This document shows, piece by piece, positions 35,757-43,876 of a DNA stretch of 64,000 nucleotides (the first letter of the stretch is position 1; each line of letters begins with the position of its first letter). The position numbers were made by a program, and so were the translations under genes. The stretch comes from Caenispirillum bisanense (GTDB lineage: Bacteria; Pseudomonadota; Alphaproteobacteria; Rhodospirillales; Rhodospirillaceae): contig NZ_BAAAEP010000025.1 of NCBI RefSeq assembly GCF_039523075.1, positions 1-64,000 of the forward strand, read 5' to 3'. A model generated the notes under the pieces. That model had not been told where the DNA came from. It ran no database searches and was given only the letters and a program-made list of their open reading frames with translations.

Positions 35757-36809
35757 TTACTGGGTGGCAGCCCACTTGTTGAAGCGCTCGGTCAGGCGAT
35801 CGATGTTCTCCAGCCAGAAGGCGTCGGAGATCTGGATGGCGTTGGCCATGTTCGCCTCGTAGGTCGGCAGGTCCTTGCCGCGCTCTTCGGGGATCTGCTT
35901 GATGGCGTCCTTGTGGGTGACACCGTAGGCGATCTCCAGCGGCAGCTTCGCCTGGGCATCAGGGGTGCCGGCGAAGGCCAGGAACTGGTAGGCCTTGTCG
36001 AGGTTCGGGCTGTCCTTGAGGATGACCCAGCTGTCGACCGTGAACAGGCTGCCGTTCCACACCATGCCGAAGTTGCGGTTGTCGTTCTTGTTGGCGGCGT
36101 CGATGCGGCCGTTGTAGACCGACGTCATGGTGACTTCGCCGGAAGCGAGCAGCTGCGGCGGCTGGGCGCCCGACTCCCAGAAGATGAGGTCGGCGCGGAT
36201 GCTGTCCAGCTTCTTGAAGGCGCGCTCGATGCCCTCGTCGGTGCCGAGCACCTTGTAGACTTCGGCCGGCGGCACGCCATCGGCCATCAGCGCGGCTTCC
36301 AGGGTGGTCTTCGGGCCCTTGCGCAGGGCGCGCTTGCCCGGATACTTCTGGGTGTCGAAGAAGTCGGCCCAGCCGTCCGGCGCGTCGCTCAGCTTGTTCT
36401 TGTCGTAGCCGATGACGAAGTTGTAGACGATGGCGCCGACGCCGCAGTCATGCACGGCGGAGGGGATGTAGGCATCCTTGCCGCCGATCTTCGACCAGTC
36501 CAGTTCCTCGAAGATGCCTTCCTCGCAGCCGAGTTCCAGCTCTTCGCTTTCCACCTGCACGACGTCCCAGTCGCTGGCGCCGCCCTGGACCTTGGCGCGC
36601 AGCACGCCGATGCCGCCGTTCCACGGCACGTCGATCACCGGCACGCCGGCCTGCTCGCTGAACGGCTTGAAGTAGATGCGGCCCTGCGCGGCCTGGTAGG
36701 CATCGCCCCACGACACGACGGTCAGGTCACGGGCCTGGGCGGCGACACCGGCGGTGGCGACGACGGCGGCGGCCGCGGCGGCAATGATCCCCTTCCTAAC
36801 GATGCTCAT
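35757..36809 (-). CDS. Polyamine-type periplasmic substrate-binding protein (PotD-like)
   Basis: 350 residues with a signal peptide (MSIVRKGIIAAAAAAVVATA, cut near AQA-RD). The mature protein begins LTVVSWGDAYQAAQGRIYF, typical of the PotD/PotF-like group; VESEELELGCEEGIFEELDW and MTSVYNGRIDAANKNDN are further matches. It should capture the substrate for the PotABC-like permease. Polyamine or GABA is suggested by the family and by the shared operator with gabD; ligand residues cannot be assigned with certainty. Second gene of the operon, 84 bp after the ATPase gene. Confidence 0.9.
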   Translation of the reverse strand: MSIVRKGIIAAAAAAVVATAGVAAQARDLTVVSWGDAYQAAQGRIYFKPFSEQAGVPVIDVPWNGGIGVLRAKVQGGASDWDVVQVESEELELGCEEGIFEELDWSKIGGKDAYIPSAVHDCGVGAIVYNFVIGYDKNKLSDAPDGWADFFDTQKYPGKRALRKGPKTTLEAALMADGVPPAEVYKVLGTDEGIERAFKKLDSIRADLIFWESGAQPPQLLASGEVTMTSVYNGRIDAANKNDNRNFGMVWNGSLFTVDSWVILKDSPNLDKAYQFLAFAGTPDAQAKLPLEIAYGVTHKDAIKQIPEERGKDLPTYEANMANAIQISDAFWLENIDRLTERFNKWAATQ

Positions 36810-36893
36810 TGTCGAAGTTCTCCCTGCTGTAAGGTGACGCAATCCTCCCTGCGCGCCGCCCCCGCGGGGCGGGCGGCGGCGCCGGTCGCTGCG

Positions 36894-37991
36894 TCAGGCG
36901 ACCGGGTCGAGCGCCAGGCAGTTCTCGGCGGCGAAGCTGACGAACATTTCCTCGCCCGGATGCGGCACGGCGCGGCCGGAGCGGAAACGCATCTTCACCG
37001 TGAATTCGTCGTTGCCCGCGACCTTCATGCGTACCCGCATGTGGTCGCCGAGGTAGATGGTTTCCTGCACGCGGGCCGGCAGGCGGTTGGGGTGGTCGGG
37101 GCCGACGCCCTCGATCTCCACCTTCTCCGGCCGGAACGACAGGCTGGTACGGCTGCCGGGGCCGCCGATGTTCACCGCGCGGGCGGTGATCTGTTCGCCC
37201 GAGTCAAGCCGCACCGTGCAGAAGCCGCCGTCCACCGTCTCGACGGTGCCGTTCAGGATGTTGTTCTCGCCGATGAAGTGGGCGACGAAGCTGTTCTGCG
37301 GGTTTTCGTAAAGGTCCGACGGCGGCGCCAGCTGCTGGATGATGCCGTCGTTGAAGACGGCGATGCGATCCGACATGGTCAGCGCTTCCGACTGGTCGTG
37401 GGTGACGTAGACCACCGTCACGCCCAGGCTTTCGTGGATGTGCTTGATCTCGATCTGCATGTGCTCGCGCAGCTGCTTGTCGAGGGCGCCGAGCGGCTCG
37501 TCCATCAGCACCAGCTGCGGGTTGAACACCAGCGCGCGGGCAAGCGCCACGCGCTGCTGCTGACCGCCCGACAGCTGCGCCGGACGGCGCGAGCCCATGC
37601 CGGACAGCTTCACCATGTCGAGCGCCTTGCGGGCCCGCGCCAGCTGGTCGGACTTGTTCACCTTGCGCACCGACAGGGGGAAGGCGACGTTCTCTTCCAC
37701 CGTCATGTGCGGGAACAGGGCGTAGTTCTGGAACACCATGCCGATGTCGCGCTTGTGCGGCGGGGTGTTCTTCAGCGACCGTCCGGCGAGCTTGATGTCG
37801 CCGTGGGTCGGCACCTCGAAGCCAGCCAGCATCATCAGCGAGGTCGTCTTGCCCGAGCCTGACGGGCCGAGCATGGTGAGGAACTCGCCCTTGCTGATTT
37901 CCAGATTGAGGTCCTTAACGACCAGGATCTCCCCGTCGTAGGTCTTCTGCACCCCTTCGAACGCGACCAGGGGGGCTTCCGTGCCTGCCAT
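36894..37991 (-). CDS. Polyamine-type ABC transporter ATPase (PotA-like)
   Basis: 365-residue cytoplasmic ATPase. Walker A GPSGSGKTTSL, Q-loop in GMVFQNYALFPHMTV, signature LSGGQQQRVALARAL, Walker B LVLMDEPLGALD and the switch His in YVTHDQSEALTMSDRIAV are all intact. A C-terminal TOBE domain follows (from about 270; FRPEKVEIEG). ATG 37991 (MAGTEAPLVAFEGVQ). It leads the operon A-D-B-C, and a PuuR-like operator lies 96 bp upstream. Confidence 0.93.
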   Translation of the reverse strand: MAGTEAPLVAFEGVQKTYDGEILVVKDLNLEISKGEFLTMLGPSGSGKTTSLMMLAGFEVPTHGDIKLAGRSLKNTPPHKRDIGMVFQNYALFPHMTVEENVAFPLSVRKVNKSDQLARARKALDMVKLSGMGSRRPAQLSGGQQQRVALARALVFNPQLVLMDEPLGALDKQLREHMQIEIKHIHESLGVTVVYVTHDQSEALTMSDRIAVFNDGIIQQLAPPSDLYENPQNSFVAHFIGENNILNGTVETVDGGFCTVRLDSGEQITARAVNIGGPGSRTSLSFRPEKVEIEGVGPDHPNRLPARVQETIYLGDHMRVRMKVAGNDEFTVKMRFRSGRAVPHPGEEMFVSFAAENCLALDPVA

Positions 37992-38087
37992 GTTGCCGTC
38001 CCGTGTTTCTCGTATTGTCGATAGGTTACGCTGCCCCCGGGACGCCAAGGCGCCCCCGACCCGGCCATGCAAATGCAGCATGGCAGC

Positions 38088-38103
38088 GTTTAATTTTTTA
38101 GAC
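38088..38103 (-). promoter_or_regulatory. PuuR-like operator, site 3 (transporter side)
   Basis: GTTTAATTTTTTAGAC, 96 bp before the PotA-like start, the same distance as site 1 from gabD. On the minus strand the element carries TTGTCT, as at site 1, a possible -35 hexamer. Confidence 0.72.
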
Positions 38104-38194
38104 AACTCCTTTTTGCGTACTTTTCGTGCGCCGCCCGCTTGCCAAGCGCCCGTGCACAAAACTCAGGCAGAAACGCCCATCGCTTGCGCAGTGG

Positions 38195-38210
38195 GCTTAA
38201 AATATTAGAC
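38195..38210 (+). promoter_or_regulatory. PuuR-like operator, site 4 (TrpX-like side)
   Basis: GCTTAAAATATTAGAC, identical to site 2 except for one base, 145 bp before the GTG of the TrpX-like gene and 107 bp from site 3. Confidence 0.72.
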
Positions 38211-38355
38211 GCTTCTCCTGCTGGCACCACCGCTGCGGGAGGCGTGGCGGAGGCCGCTCGTCCCGCTGCCCGTCGCCGCCGTCGCGGCCTTGACGGAGGC
38301 GGCCTTTCCGCGCATCGTGCCGCTTTCCGCCACTCCCCAGCAGGAGGTCAGCAAG

Positions 38356-39336
38356 GTGCTGCTGAAACCGTTGCGCGTCGCCGCCGCCGCCGCCGCCGTG
38401 GTCGGCCTGTCGATGCTGTCGCTGAACGCCCAGGCCGCCGACACCAAGTCGGTGAAGATCACCGCCATCGTCGAGCATCCGGCCCTTGATGCCGTGCGCC
38501 AGGGCGTGCTGGATCAACTGGCGGAACAGGGCTTCAAGCAGGGCGAGTCGCTGGCGGTGGAGTTCCAGTCCGCCCAGGGCGATGTCGGCATTGCCGGCCA
38601 GATCGCCAAGAAGTTCGTGGGCGACGCCCCCGACGTCATCGTCGCCATCGCCACGCCGTCGGCCCAGGCTGCCGTCGCCGCCGCCCGCGGGCGCATTCCG
38701 GTGGTGTTCTCCGCCGTCACCGACCCGGTGCTGGCCCGCCTGATCGACGAGCCGGGCAAGGCCAAGGACGGCGTCACCGGCGTCTCCGACATGACCCCGG
38801 TCGCCAAGCACCTGGCCCTGATCCAGGAGATCGTGCCGGGCGTGAAGACCATCGGCATCGTCCACAACCCCGGCGAACCCAACGCCGTGGTGCTGGTCGA
38901 CCTGGCGAAGCAGGCCGCCCCCGACCTCGGGCTGAAGGTGATCGTCGCCTCCGCCCCCACCTCCGGCGACGTACTGCAGGCGACCCGGTCGCTGGTGGGC
39001 AAGGCCGATGCCGTCTACATCCCCACCGACAACACCGTGATCTCGGCCCTGGAAGCCGCCATCAAGGTGGGTGAGGAAGCCAAGATGCCGATCTTCGCCG
39101 GCGACACCGACAGCGTGAACCGCGGCGCCGTCGCCGCCGCCGGCTTCGACTACTACGACGTCGGCCGCCAGACCGGCGTGCAGGTGGCGAAGATCCTGCA
39201 GGGCACCAAGGCCGCCGACATCCCGGTCGAGGGCGTCGAGGTCATGAAGCTGGCCGTCAACCCGGCTGCCGCCGCCCGCATGGGCGTCACCCTGCCGCAG
39301 GCGGTGGTGGAGCGCGCCGAGACGGTGGTGCAGTAA
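38356..39336 (+). CDS. ABC transporter substrate-binding protein (ABC_sub_bind / TrpX-like)
   Basis: 326-residue exported binding protein. GTG 38356 is chosen over 38290: AGGAGG lies eight bases before it and the product then starts with a proper signal peptide (about 1-28, ending NAQAA). The fold is the two-lobe ABC_sub_bind type: VKITAIVEHPALDAVRQGV, FVGDAPDVIVAIATPSAQAA, PVVFSAVTDPVLARLI, VYIPTDNTVISAL and FAGDTDSVNRGAVAA. Relatives in streptococci bind tryptophan, others bind different aromatic or amine ligands, so the ligand is open. Site 4 upstream suggests polyamine-linked control. Confidence 0.9.
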   Translation: MLLKPLRVAAAAAAVVGLSMLSLNAQAADTKSVKITAIVEHPALDAVRQGVLDQLAEQGFKQGESLAVEFQSAQGDVGIAGQIAKKFVGDAPDVIVAIATPSAQAAVAAARGRIPVVFSAVTDPVLARLIDEPGKAKDGVTGVSDMTPVAKHLALIQEIVPGVKTIGIVHNPGEPNAVVLVDLAKQAAPDLGLKVIVASAPTSGDVLQATRSLVGKADAVYIPTDNTVISALEAAIKVGEEAKMPIFAGDTDSVNRGAVAAAGFDYYDVGRQTGVQVAKILQGTKAADIPVEGVEVMKLAVNPAAAARMGVTLPQAVVERAETVVQ

Positions 39337-39402
39337 CCCACGTTCTGTTCACGGCGGGGCCGTCCGGCGGGCGGCCCCGCAGCTTTTTCAGGAACCGCAC
39401 CG

Positions 39403-40314
39403 GTGTCGCTCATCGCTTTTCTTGGTGCCATCGAGATCGGCCTTCTGTTCGGTCTGGTGGCGCTGGGCGTCTACATCTCGTTCCGCATCCTCAACTTCCC
39501 CGACCTGACGGTGGACGGCAGCCTGCCGCTCGGCGCCGGCGTGGCGGCGGTGCTGCTGATGGCGGGCGTCAACCCCTACCTCGCCACCCTGGCGGCCTTC
39601 TTCGCCGGCTGCGCGGCGGGGCTGGTGACGGCGTGGCTGAACGTGCGGTTGAAGATCCTGCACCTGCTGGCCTCCATCCTGACCATGATCGCGCTGTTCT
39701 CCATCAACCTGCGCGTCATGGGGCGGCCCAACATCGCCCTGCTGGGGCAGGAGACGGTGTTCACGCCCTTCGAGTCGCTGGGCCTGCCGTACTACTGGGT
39801 CAATCCGCTGGTGCTGCTGGTGGTGGTGATCGCCGCCAAACTGCTGCTCGACCGCTTCCTGCTGTCGGAGACCGGCCTCGCCATGCGGGCGACGGGCGCC
39901 AACCAGCGCATGGCGCGGGCCCAGGGCATCGACACCGGCCGCATGACCCTGCTCGGCATCGCGCTGTCCAACGGCATGGTGGCCTTCGCCGGGGCGCTGT
40001 TTGCCCAGCTGCAGGGCGGCGCCGACATCACCATGGGCGTCGGCGTCATCGTCATCGGCCTGGCCGCCGTGATCCTGGGCGAGGCGGTGATGTCCACCCG
40101 GACCATCATCCTGGCGACCATCGCCTGCATCGTCGGCTCCATCCTCTATCGCCTGATGGTGGCGCTGGCGCTCAATGCCGACGTGCTCGGCCTGCAGGCC
40201 CAGGACCTGAAGCTGATCACCGCCGTGCTGGTGGTGGCGGCCATGACCCTGCCGGGCATGCGCCGCAAGCTGAAGCTGAAATCCCTCACCGCCGGCGGAG
40301 GCGTGCGCAAATGA
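39403..40314 (+). CDS. ABC transporter permease (TrpY-like)
   Basis: 303-residue permease of the branched-chain-amino-acid type, eight to nine membrane helices. GALEIG-like opening LGAIEIGLLFGLVALGVYIS, then FPDLTVDGSLPLGAGVAA, and RATGANQRMARAQGIDTGRM, the cytoplasmic loop that meets the ATPase. GTG start at 39403 with AGGAA upstream. Follows the binding-protein gene by 66 bp and overlaps the ATPase gene by 4 bp. Confidence 0.9.
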   Translation: MSLIAFLGAIEIGLLFGLVALGVYISFRILNFPDLTVDGSLPLGAGVAAVLLMAGVNPYLATLAAFFAGCAAGLVTAWLNVRLKILHLLASILTMIALFSINLRVMGRPNIALLGQETVFTPFESLGLPYYWVNPLVLLVVVIAAKLLLDRFLLSETGLAMRATGANQRMARAQGIDTGRMTLLGIALSNGMVAFAGALFAQLQGGADITMGVGVIVIGLAAVILGEAVMSTRTIILATIACIVGSILYRLMVALALNADVLGLQAQDLKLITAVLVVAAMTLPGMRRKLKLKSLTAGGGVRK

Positions 40315-41105
40315 TCGACGCGAGCGGCCTGCACATCCGCTTCAACCCCGGCACGCCGATCGAGAACCACGCCCTGCGCGGGCTGGGGCTCAGCATCCCG
40401 CAGGGGCAGTTCGTGACGGTGATCGGCTCCAACGGCGCCGGCAAGTCCACCTTCCTCAACATCCTGGCCGGCGAGCTGATTCCCGACGAGGGGACCGTGC
40501 TCATCGACGGGCAGGATGTCACCCGGTGGCCGACCGCCCGCCGCGCCGGCCTCTGCGCCCGCGTCTTCCAGGACCCCATGGCCGGCACCTGCGAGGGCCT
40601 GAGCATCGAGGAAAACCTCGCCCTTGCCGCCGCCCGCGGCCATCGCCGCGGCCTGCGCGCGGCGGTGCGCAACGAGCTGCGGGAGGAATTCCGCGAGCGC
40701 ATCTCGGTGCTCGGCCTCGGGCTGGAAAACCGCCTGAGCGACAAGATGGGCCTGCTGTCGGGCGGCCAGCGGCAGGCGGTGAGCCTGGTGATGGCGACGC
40801 TGAACCCCATGAAGATCCTGCTGCTGGACGAGCACACGGCGGCGCTCGACCCCAAGACGGCGGCCTTCGTCATGGAGCTGACCGACCGTATCGTCGGCGA
40901 GAAGCAGCTGACCACGCTGATGGTCACCCACTCCATGCGCCAGGCCCTCGACCACGGCCACCGCACCGTCATGCTGCACGCCGGCGACGTGGTGCTGGAC
41001 GTGGAGGGCGACGCCCGCCGCGGCATGAAGGTGGAAGACCTGCTGCACATGTTCGAGAAGGTGCGCGGCGAGGAAGTGGACGACGACAGCCTGATCCTCG
41101 GCTGA
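40311..41105 (+). CDS. ABC transporter ATPase (TrpZ-like)
   Basis: 264-residue ATPase completing the TrpXYZ-like importer. Walker A GSNGAGKSTFLN, Q-loop in ARVFQDPMAGTCEGLSIEEN, signature LSGGQRQAVSLVMATL, Walker B ILLLDEHTAALDPKTA and switch His MVTHSMRQALDHG. The LSGGQRQ-A-V-SL-MAT form is characteristic of ABC_sub_bind systems. Start ATG overlaps the permease stop as ATGA, indicating coupling. Confidence 0.92.
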   Translation: MIDASGLHIRFNPGTPIENHALRGLGLSIPQGQFVTVIGSNGAGKSTFLNILAGELIPDEGTVLIDGQDVTRWPTARRAGLCARVFQDPMAGTCEGLSIEENLALAAARGHRRGLRAAVRNELREEFRERISVLGLGLENRLSDKMGLLSGGQRQAVSLVMATLNPMKILLLDEHTAALDPKTAAFVMELTDRIVGEKQLTTLMVTHSMRQALDHGHRTVMLHAGDVVLDVEGDARRGMKVEDLLHMFEKVRGEEVDDDSLILG

Positions 41106-41119
41106 CCGCTCCCGCGGCG

Positions 41120-41437
41120 TCAGTCGAAGGCGCGGGAGAGGAGCCAGTCGATGGCGGTGATGATCGTCTCGCCCTGGTCGGCGAGCGACGCCACCACCTC
41201 TCCCAGCGCCTGCCGCGGCAGGCTGGCAATGTTGAGGGTGTGCAGGAACACCCGCCGCCCTTCGATCTCGAACGACGGATTGATCGCGCGCTGAGGCAGG
41301 GGCAGGCGCTCCGCCGGGACCAGCGGGATGACCACGCGGCGGTCATAGGCGGCATAGGCCGTCGACTGCACGATGAGCCAATAGGGCGCCTCCGTCCGGC
41401 TGCGCCCGGTGTTGCGGACGACGTCGAACTGCCGCAC
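41120..41437 (-). CDS. ccdB: CcdB-family toxin
   Basis: 105 residues with a GTG start one base beyond the CcdA stop. The CcdB pattern is clear: an opening RQFDVVRNTG, PYWLIVQSTAYAAYDRRVVIPLVPA, NPSFEIEGRRVFLHTLNIASLP, LGEVVASLADQGETIITAID and a short C-terminal tail (WLLSRAFD). CcdB proteins poison DNA gyrase and are held by CcdA. The usual Trp just before the C-terminus of F-plasmid CcdB has a Trp counterpart at DWLLS, a few residues further in. Chromosomal, with no mobile gene nearby. Confidence 0.87.
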   Translation of the reverse strand: MRQFDVVRNTGRSRTEAPYWLIVQSTAYAAYDRRVVIPLVPAERLPLPQRAINPSFEIEGRRVFLHTLNIASLPRQALGEVVASLADQGETIITAIDWLLSRAFD

Positions 41438-41438
41438 G

Positions 41439-41681
41439 TCAGTAGTCCAGAAACTCGTCGATGGCGGTGCCGCGGGTCCGGTCCAGGTCGTTGAGCGCCT
41501 GCAGATGCGGGGCCAGCCGCTCCTGCTCCGCCTTGAGCGCCTGCCGCTTGCGGATGCTTTCCTGCAGGCCGCGCTCCAGTTCCACCGCCAGATCAAGCTC
41601 AAGCTCCCGCGCCTGCCGCAGCAGGTCGGCATTGACGGCGACCTTCACGGGGGCCTTCGGGGCATTGTGATCATACGGCAT
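41439..41681 (-). CDS. ccdA: CcdA-family antitoxin
   Basis: 80 residues. The N-terminal ribbon-helix-helix (APVKVAVNADLLRQARELEL) should bind the operator; the helical, charged C-terminus (LNDLDRTRGTAIDEFLDY) should bind CcdB. Directly upstream of ccdB with one base between stop and start. ATG at 41681. Confidence 0.85.
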   Translation of the reverse strand: MPYDHNAPKAPVKVAVNADLLRQARELELDLAVELERGLQESIRKRQALKAEQERLAPHLQALNDLDRTRGTAIDEFLDY

Positions 41682-41738
41682 GGCGGGCGTCCGGCGGCGG
41701 CGTGGCTGTGACCAAGATGGCCCCCGCCGGCTCCGGCG

Positions 41739-42650
41739 TCAATCGGTGCGGCGGCGCAGGGTGAGGATCAGCATGGCCGCCACCAGCAGCACGCCGCCGA
41801 CCATGCCGAGCGGCCCCAGGCGCTCGCCGAACAGCAGCCAGGCGAGCAGGGTGGCGGTCAGGGCCTCCAGCAGGGTGACGATGCTGGCGGCGGTGGCCGG
41901 GGTGGTCTTCATGCCGGTGAAGAACAGCACGTAGGACAGGCCGGTGGTCACCACGCCCAGGTAGATGAGCAGCGGCACGCCGAGGGCGACGTCGCTGACG
42001 CCGATGCCGGCGGGGGCGGCGAAGGGCAGCAGGCACAGCGCGCCGCCGCCGAAGCCGATGATGATGGTCTGGTAGGGGTGAACCGTGCCGGCCATGGAGC
42101 GGCCGGCGATCACCACCGTGGCGTAGGAGGCGGCGGCGCCGCTCGCCAGCAGGGCGCCGAGCAGCACCTGGGTGCCGGCGTCGCCGTCGGGCACGCCGAC
42201 CAGCATCACCGTGCCGCCGACGGCCAGCGCCAGCGCCAGCAGGGTGCGGGCGCCGGGCGGTTCGCGCAGCAGCACCGACGACAGCACCGCCACCACCACC
42301 GGCGCGCCGCACAGGGCGACCAGGCTGGTGACGGTGACGCCGGCGCGGGCGACGGCGGCGTAGAAGAACACCTGATAGAAGGCCATGGCGAGGCCGGTCA
42401 CCGCCACCAGCGGCACCGCCTTGCGCGACAGCCGGAACAGGCCGCGGCCGAGGGTCAGCCAGCCGAGCACCAGCAGCGGCGGCACCGACAGCGCCAGCCG
42501 CCAGAAGCCGACGCCGAGCGGCGTGGCATCGGCGTGCAGCATCAGGGTCTTGGCGGCGATGCTGCTGGTGCCCCACAGCACGGAGGCGAGGGCGACCAGC
42601 AGGATGCCGGTGCGGGCGGAACGGGCCATGACGGCGGCGGCGGTGGACAT
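41739..42650 (-). CDS. EamA/DMT-family metabolite transporter
   Basis: 303-residue integral membrane protein with ten hydrophobic helices in two EamA repeats (about 15-150 and 160-297). The repeat ends are VTSLVALCGAPVVVAVLSSVLL and ATAASIVTLLEALTATLLAW, shown in family form. Members export amino acids, nucleosides or other small molecules; substrate unknown. Between ccdAB and aroC on the minus strand. Confidence 0.88.
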   Translation of the reverse strand: MSTAAAVMARSARTGILLVALASVLWGTSSIAAKTLMLHADATPLGVGFWRLALSVPPLLVLGWLTLGRGLFRLSRKAVPLVAVTGLAMAFYQVFFYAAVARAGVTVTSLVALCGAPVVVAVLSSVLLREPPGARTLLALALAVGGTVMLVGVPDGDAGTQVLLGALLASGAAASYATVVIAGRSMAGTVHPYQTIIIGFGGGALCLLPFAAPAGIGVSDVALGVPLLIYLGVVTTGLSYVLFFTGMKTTPATAASIVTLLEALTATLLAWLLFGERLGPLGMVGGVLLVAAMLILTLRRRTD

Positions 42651-42748
42651 GGAAACTGCTCTGCTTCAGACGGAACCGGCGGCTACTGTGACCGAAACCG
42701 GCGGCGGCGTCTTGACCGCGCCGCCGGTTCCCTTGACCGATCCGCCGG

Positions 42749-43840
42749 TCAGAAGCCGCCGCACTGCGCGCGGTGGCGCAGCAGGTGGTCGGCCAGCACG
42801 CAGGCCATCATCGCCTCCGCCACCGGCACGGCGCGGATGCCGACGCAGGGGTCGTGGCGGCCCTTGGTGCGGACCTCCACCTCATTGCCGTCGATGTCGA
42901 CGCTGCGGCGCGGGGTGAGGATGGACGACGTCGGCTTGATCGCCATGCGCGCCACCACCGGCTGCCCGGTGGACAGGCCGCCGAGGATGCCGCCGGCGTG
43001 GTTGGACAGGTAGTCGATGCGCCCGTCCGCCCCCATGCGCATCTCGTCGGCATTGTCCTCGCCGGTGTAGGCGGCGGTGGCGAAGCCGTCGCCGATTTCC
43101 ACCCCCTTCACCGCATTGATGCTCATGAAGGCCTTGGCGAGGTCGGCGTCGAGTTTGTCGTAGACCGGCGCCCCCAGGCCCGGCGGCACGTTCAGCGCCT
43201 CAACCTCCACCACCGCGCCGGTGGAGGAGCCGGCCTTGCGGATGGCGTCCAGGTGCGCCTCCCACTGCGCCGCCGCCTCGGCGTCGGGGCAGAAGAACGG
43301 GTTGGCGTCCACCTGCGTCCAGTCCCAGCGGCCGCGGTCGATGGCGTGGGGGCCCATCTGCACCATGGCGCCGCGCACCACCACGCCGCCCGGCACCAGG
43401 GCATCGAGCACCTTGCGGGCGATGGCGCCGGCGGCCACCCGCATAGCGGTCTCGCGCGCCGACGACCGGCCGCCGCCGCGATAGTCGCGGATGCCGTACT
43501 TCTGCCAGTAGGTGACGTCGGCATGGCCGGGGCGGAACTGGCGGGCGATCTCGCCGTAGTCCTTGGAGCGCTGGTCGGTGTTGTGGATCAGCAGCCCGAT
43601 GGAGGTGCCGGTGGTCTGGCCCTCGAACACCCCGGACAGGATCTGCACCTCGTCCGGCTCCCGCCGCTGGGTGGTGTGGCGCGAGGTGCCGGGGCGGCGC
43701 TTGTCCAGCCACGGCTGGATGTCGGCCTCGGTCAGCGGGATGCGCGGCGGCACGCCGTCGACGACGCAGCCGATGGCGGGGCCGTGGCTTTCACCGAAGG
43801 TGGTGAAGCGGAACAGCGTGCCGAACCCATTACCGGACAT
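42749..43840 (-). CDS. aroC: Chorismate synthase
   Basis: Converts EPSP to chorismate with reduced FMN, the branch point for aromatic amino acids. 363 residues, usual length. Signatures: TFGESHGPAIGCVVDGVPP, RRPGTSRHTTQRREPD, YRGGGRSSARETAMRVAAGA and GRHDPCVGIRAVPVAEAM with the later GGILGGLSTGQP. ATG at 43840. It follows fabI on the same strand. Confidence 0.97.
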   Translation of the reverse strand: MSGNGFGTLFRFTTFGESHGPAIGCVVDGVPPRIPLTEADIQPWLDKRRPGTSRHTTQRREPDEVQILSGVFEGQTTGTSIGLLIHNTDQRSKDYGEIARQFRPGHADVTYWQKYGIRDYRGGGRSSARETAMRVAAGAIARKVLDALVPGGVVVRGAMVQMGPHAIDRGRWDWTQVDANPFFCPDAEAAAQWEAHLDAIRKAGSSTGAVVEVEALNVPPGLGAPVYDKLDADLAKAFMSINAVKGVEIGDGFATAAYTGEDNADEMRMGADGRIDYLSNHAGGILGGLSTGQPVVARMAIKPTSSILTPRRSVDIDGNEVEVRTKGRHDPCVGIRAVPVAEAMMACVLADHLLRHRAQCGGF

Positions 43841-43876
43841 GAATGTCTAACCCCTTCCGCGCCCCGCGCCGGTGGC

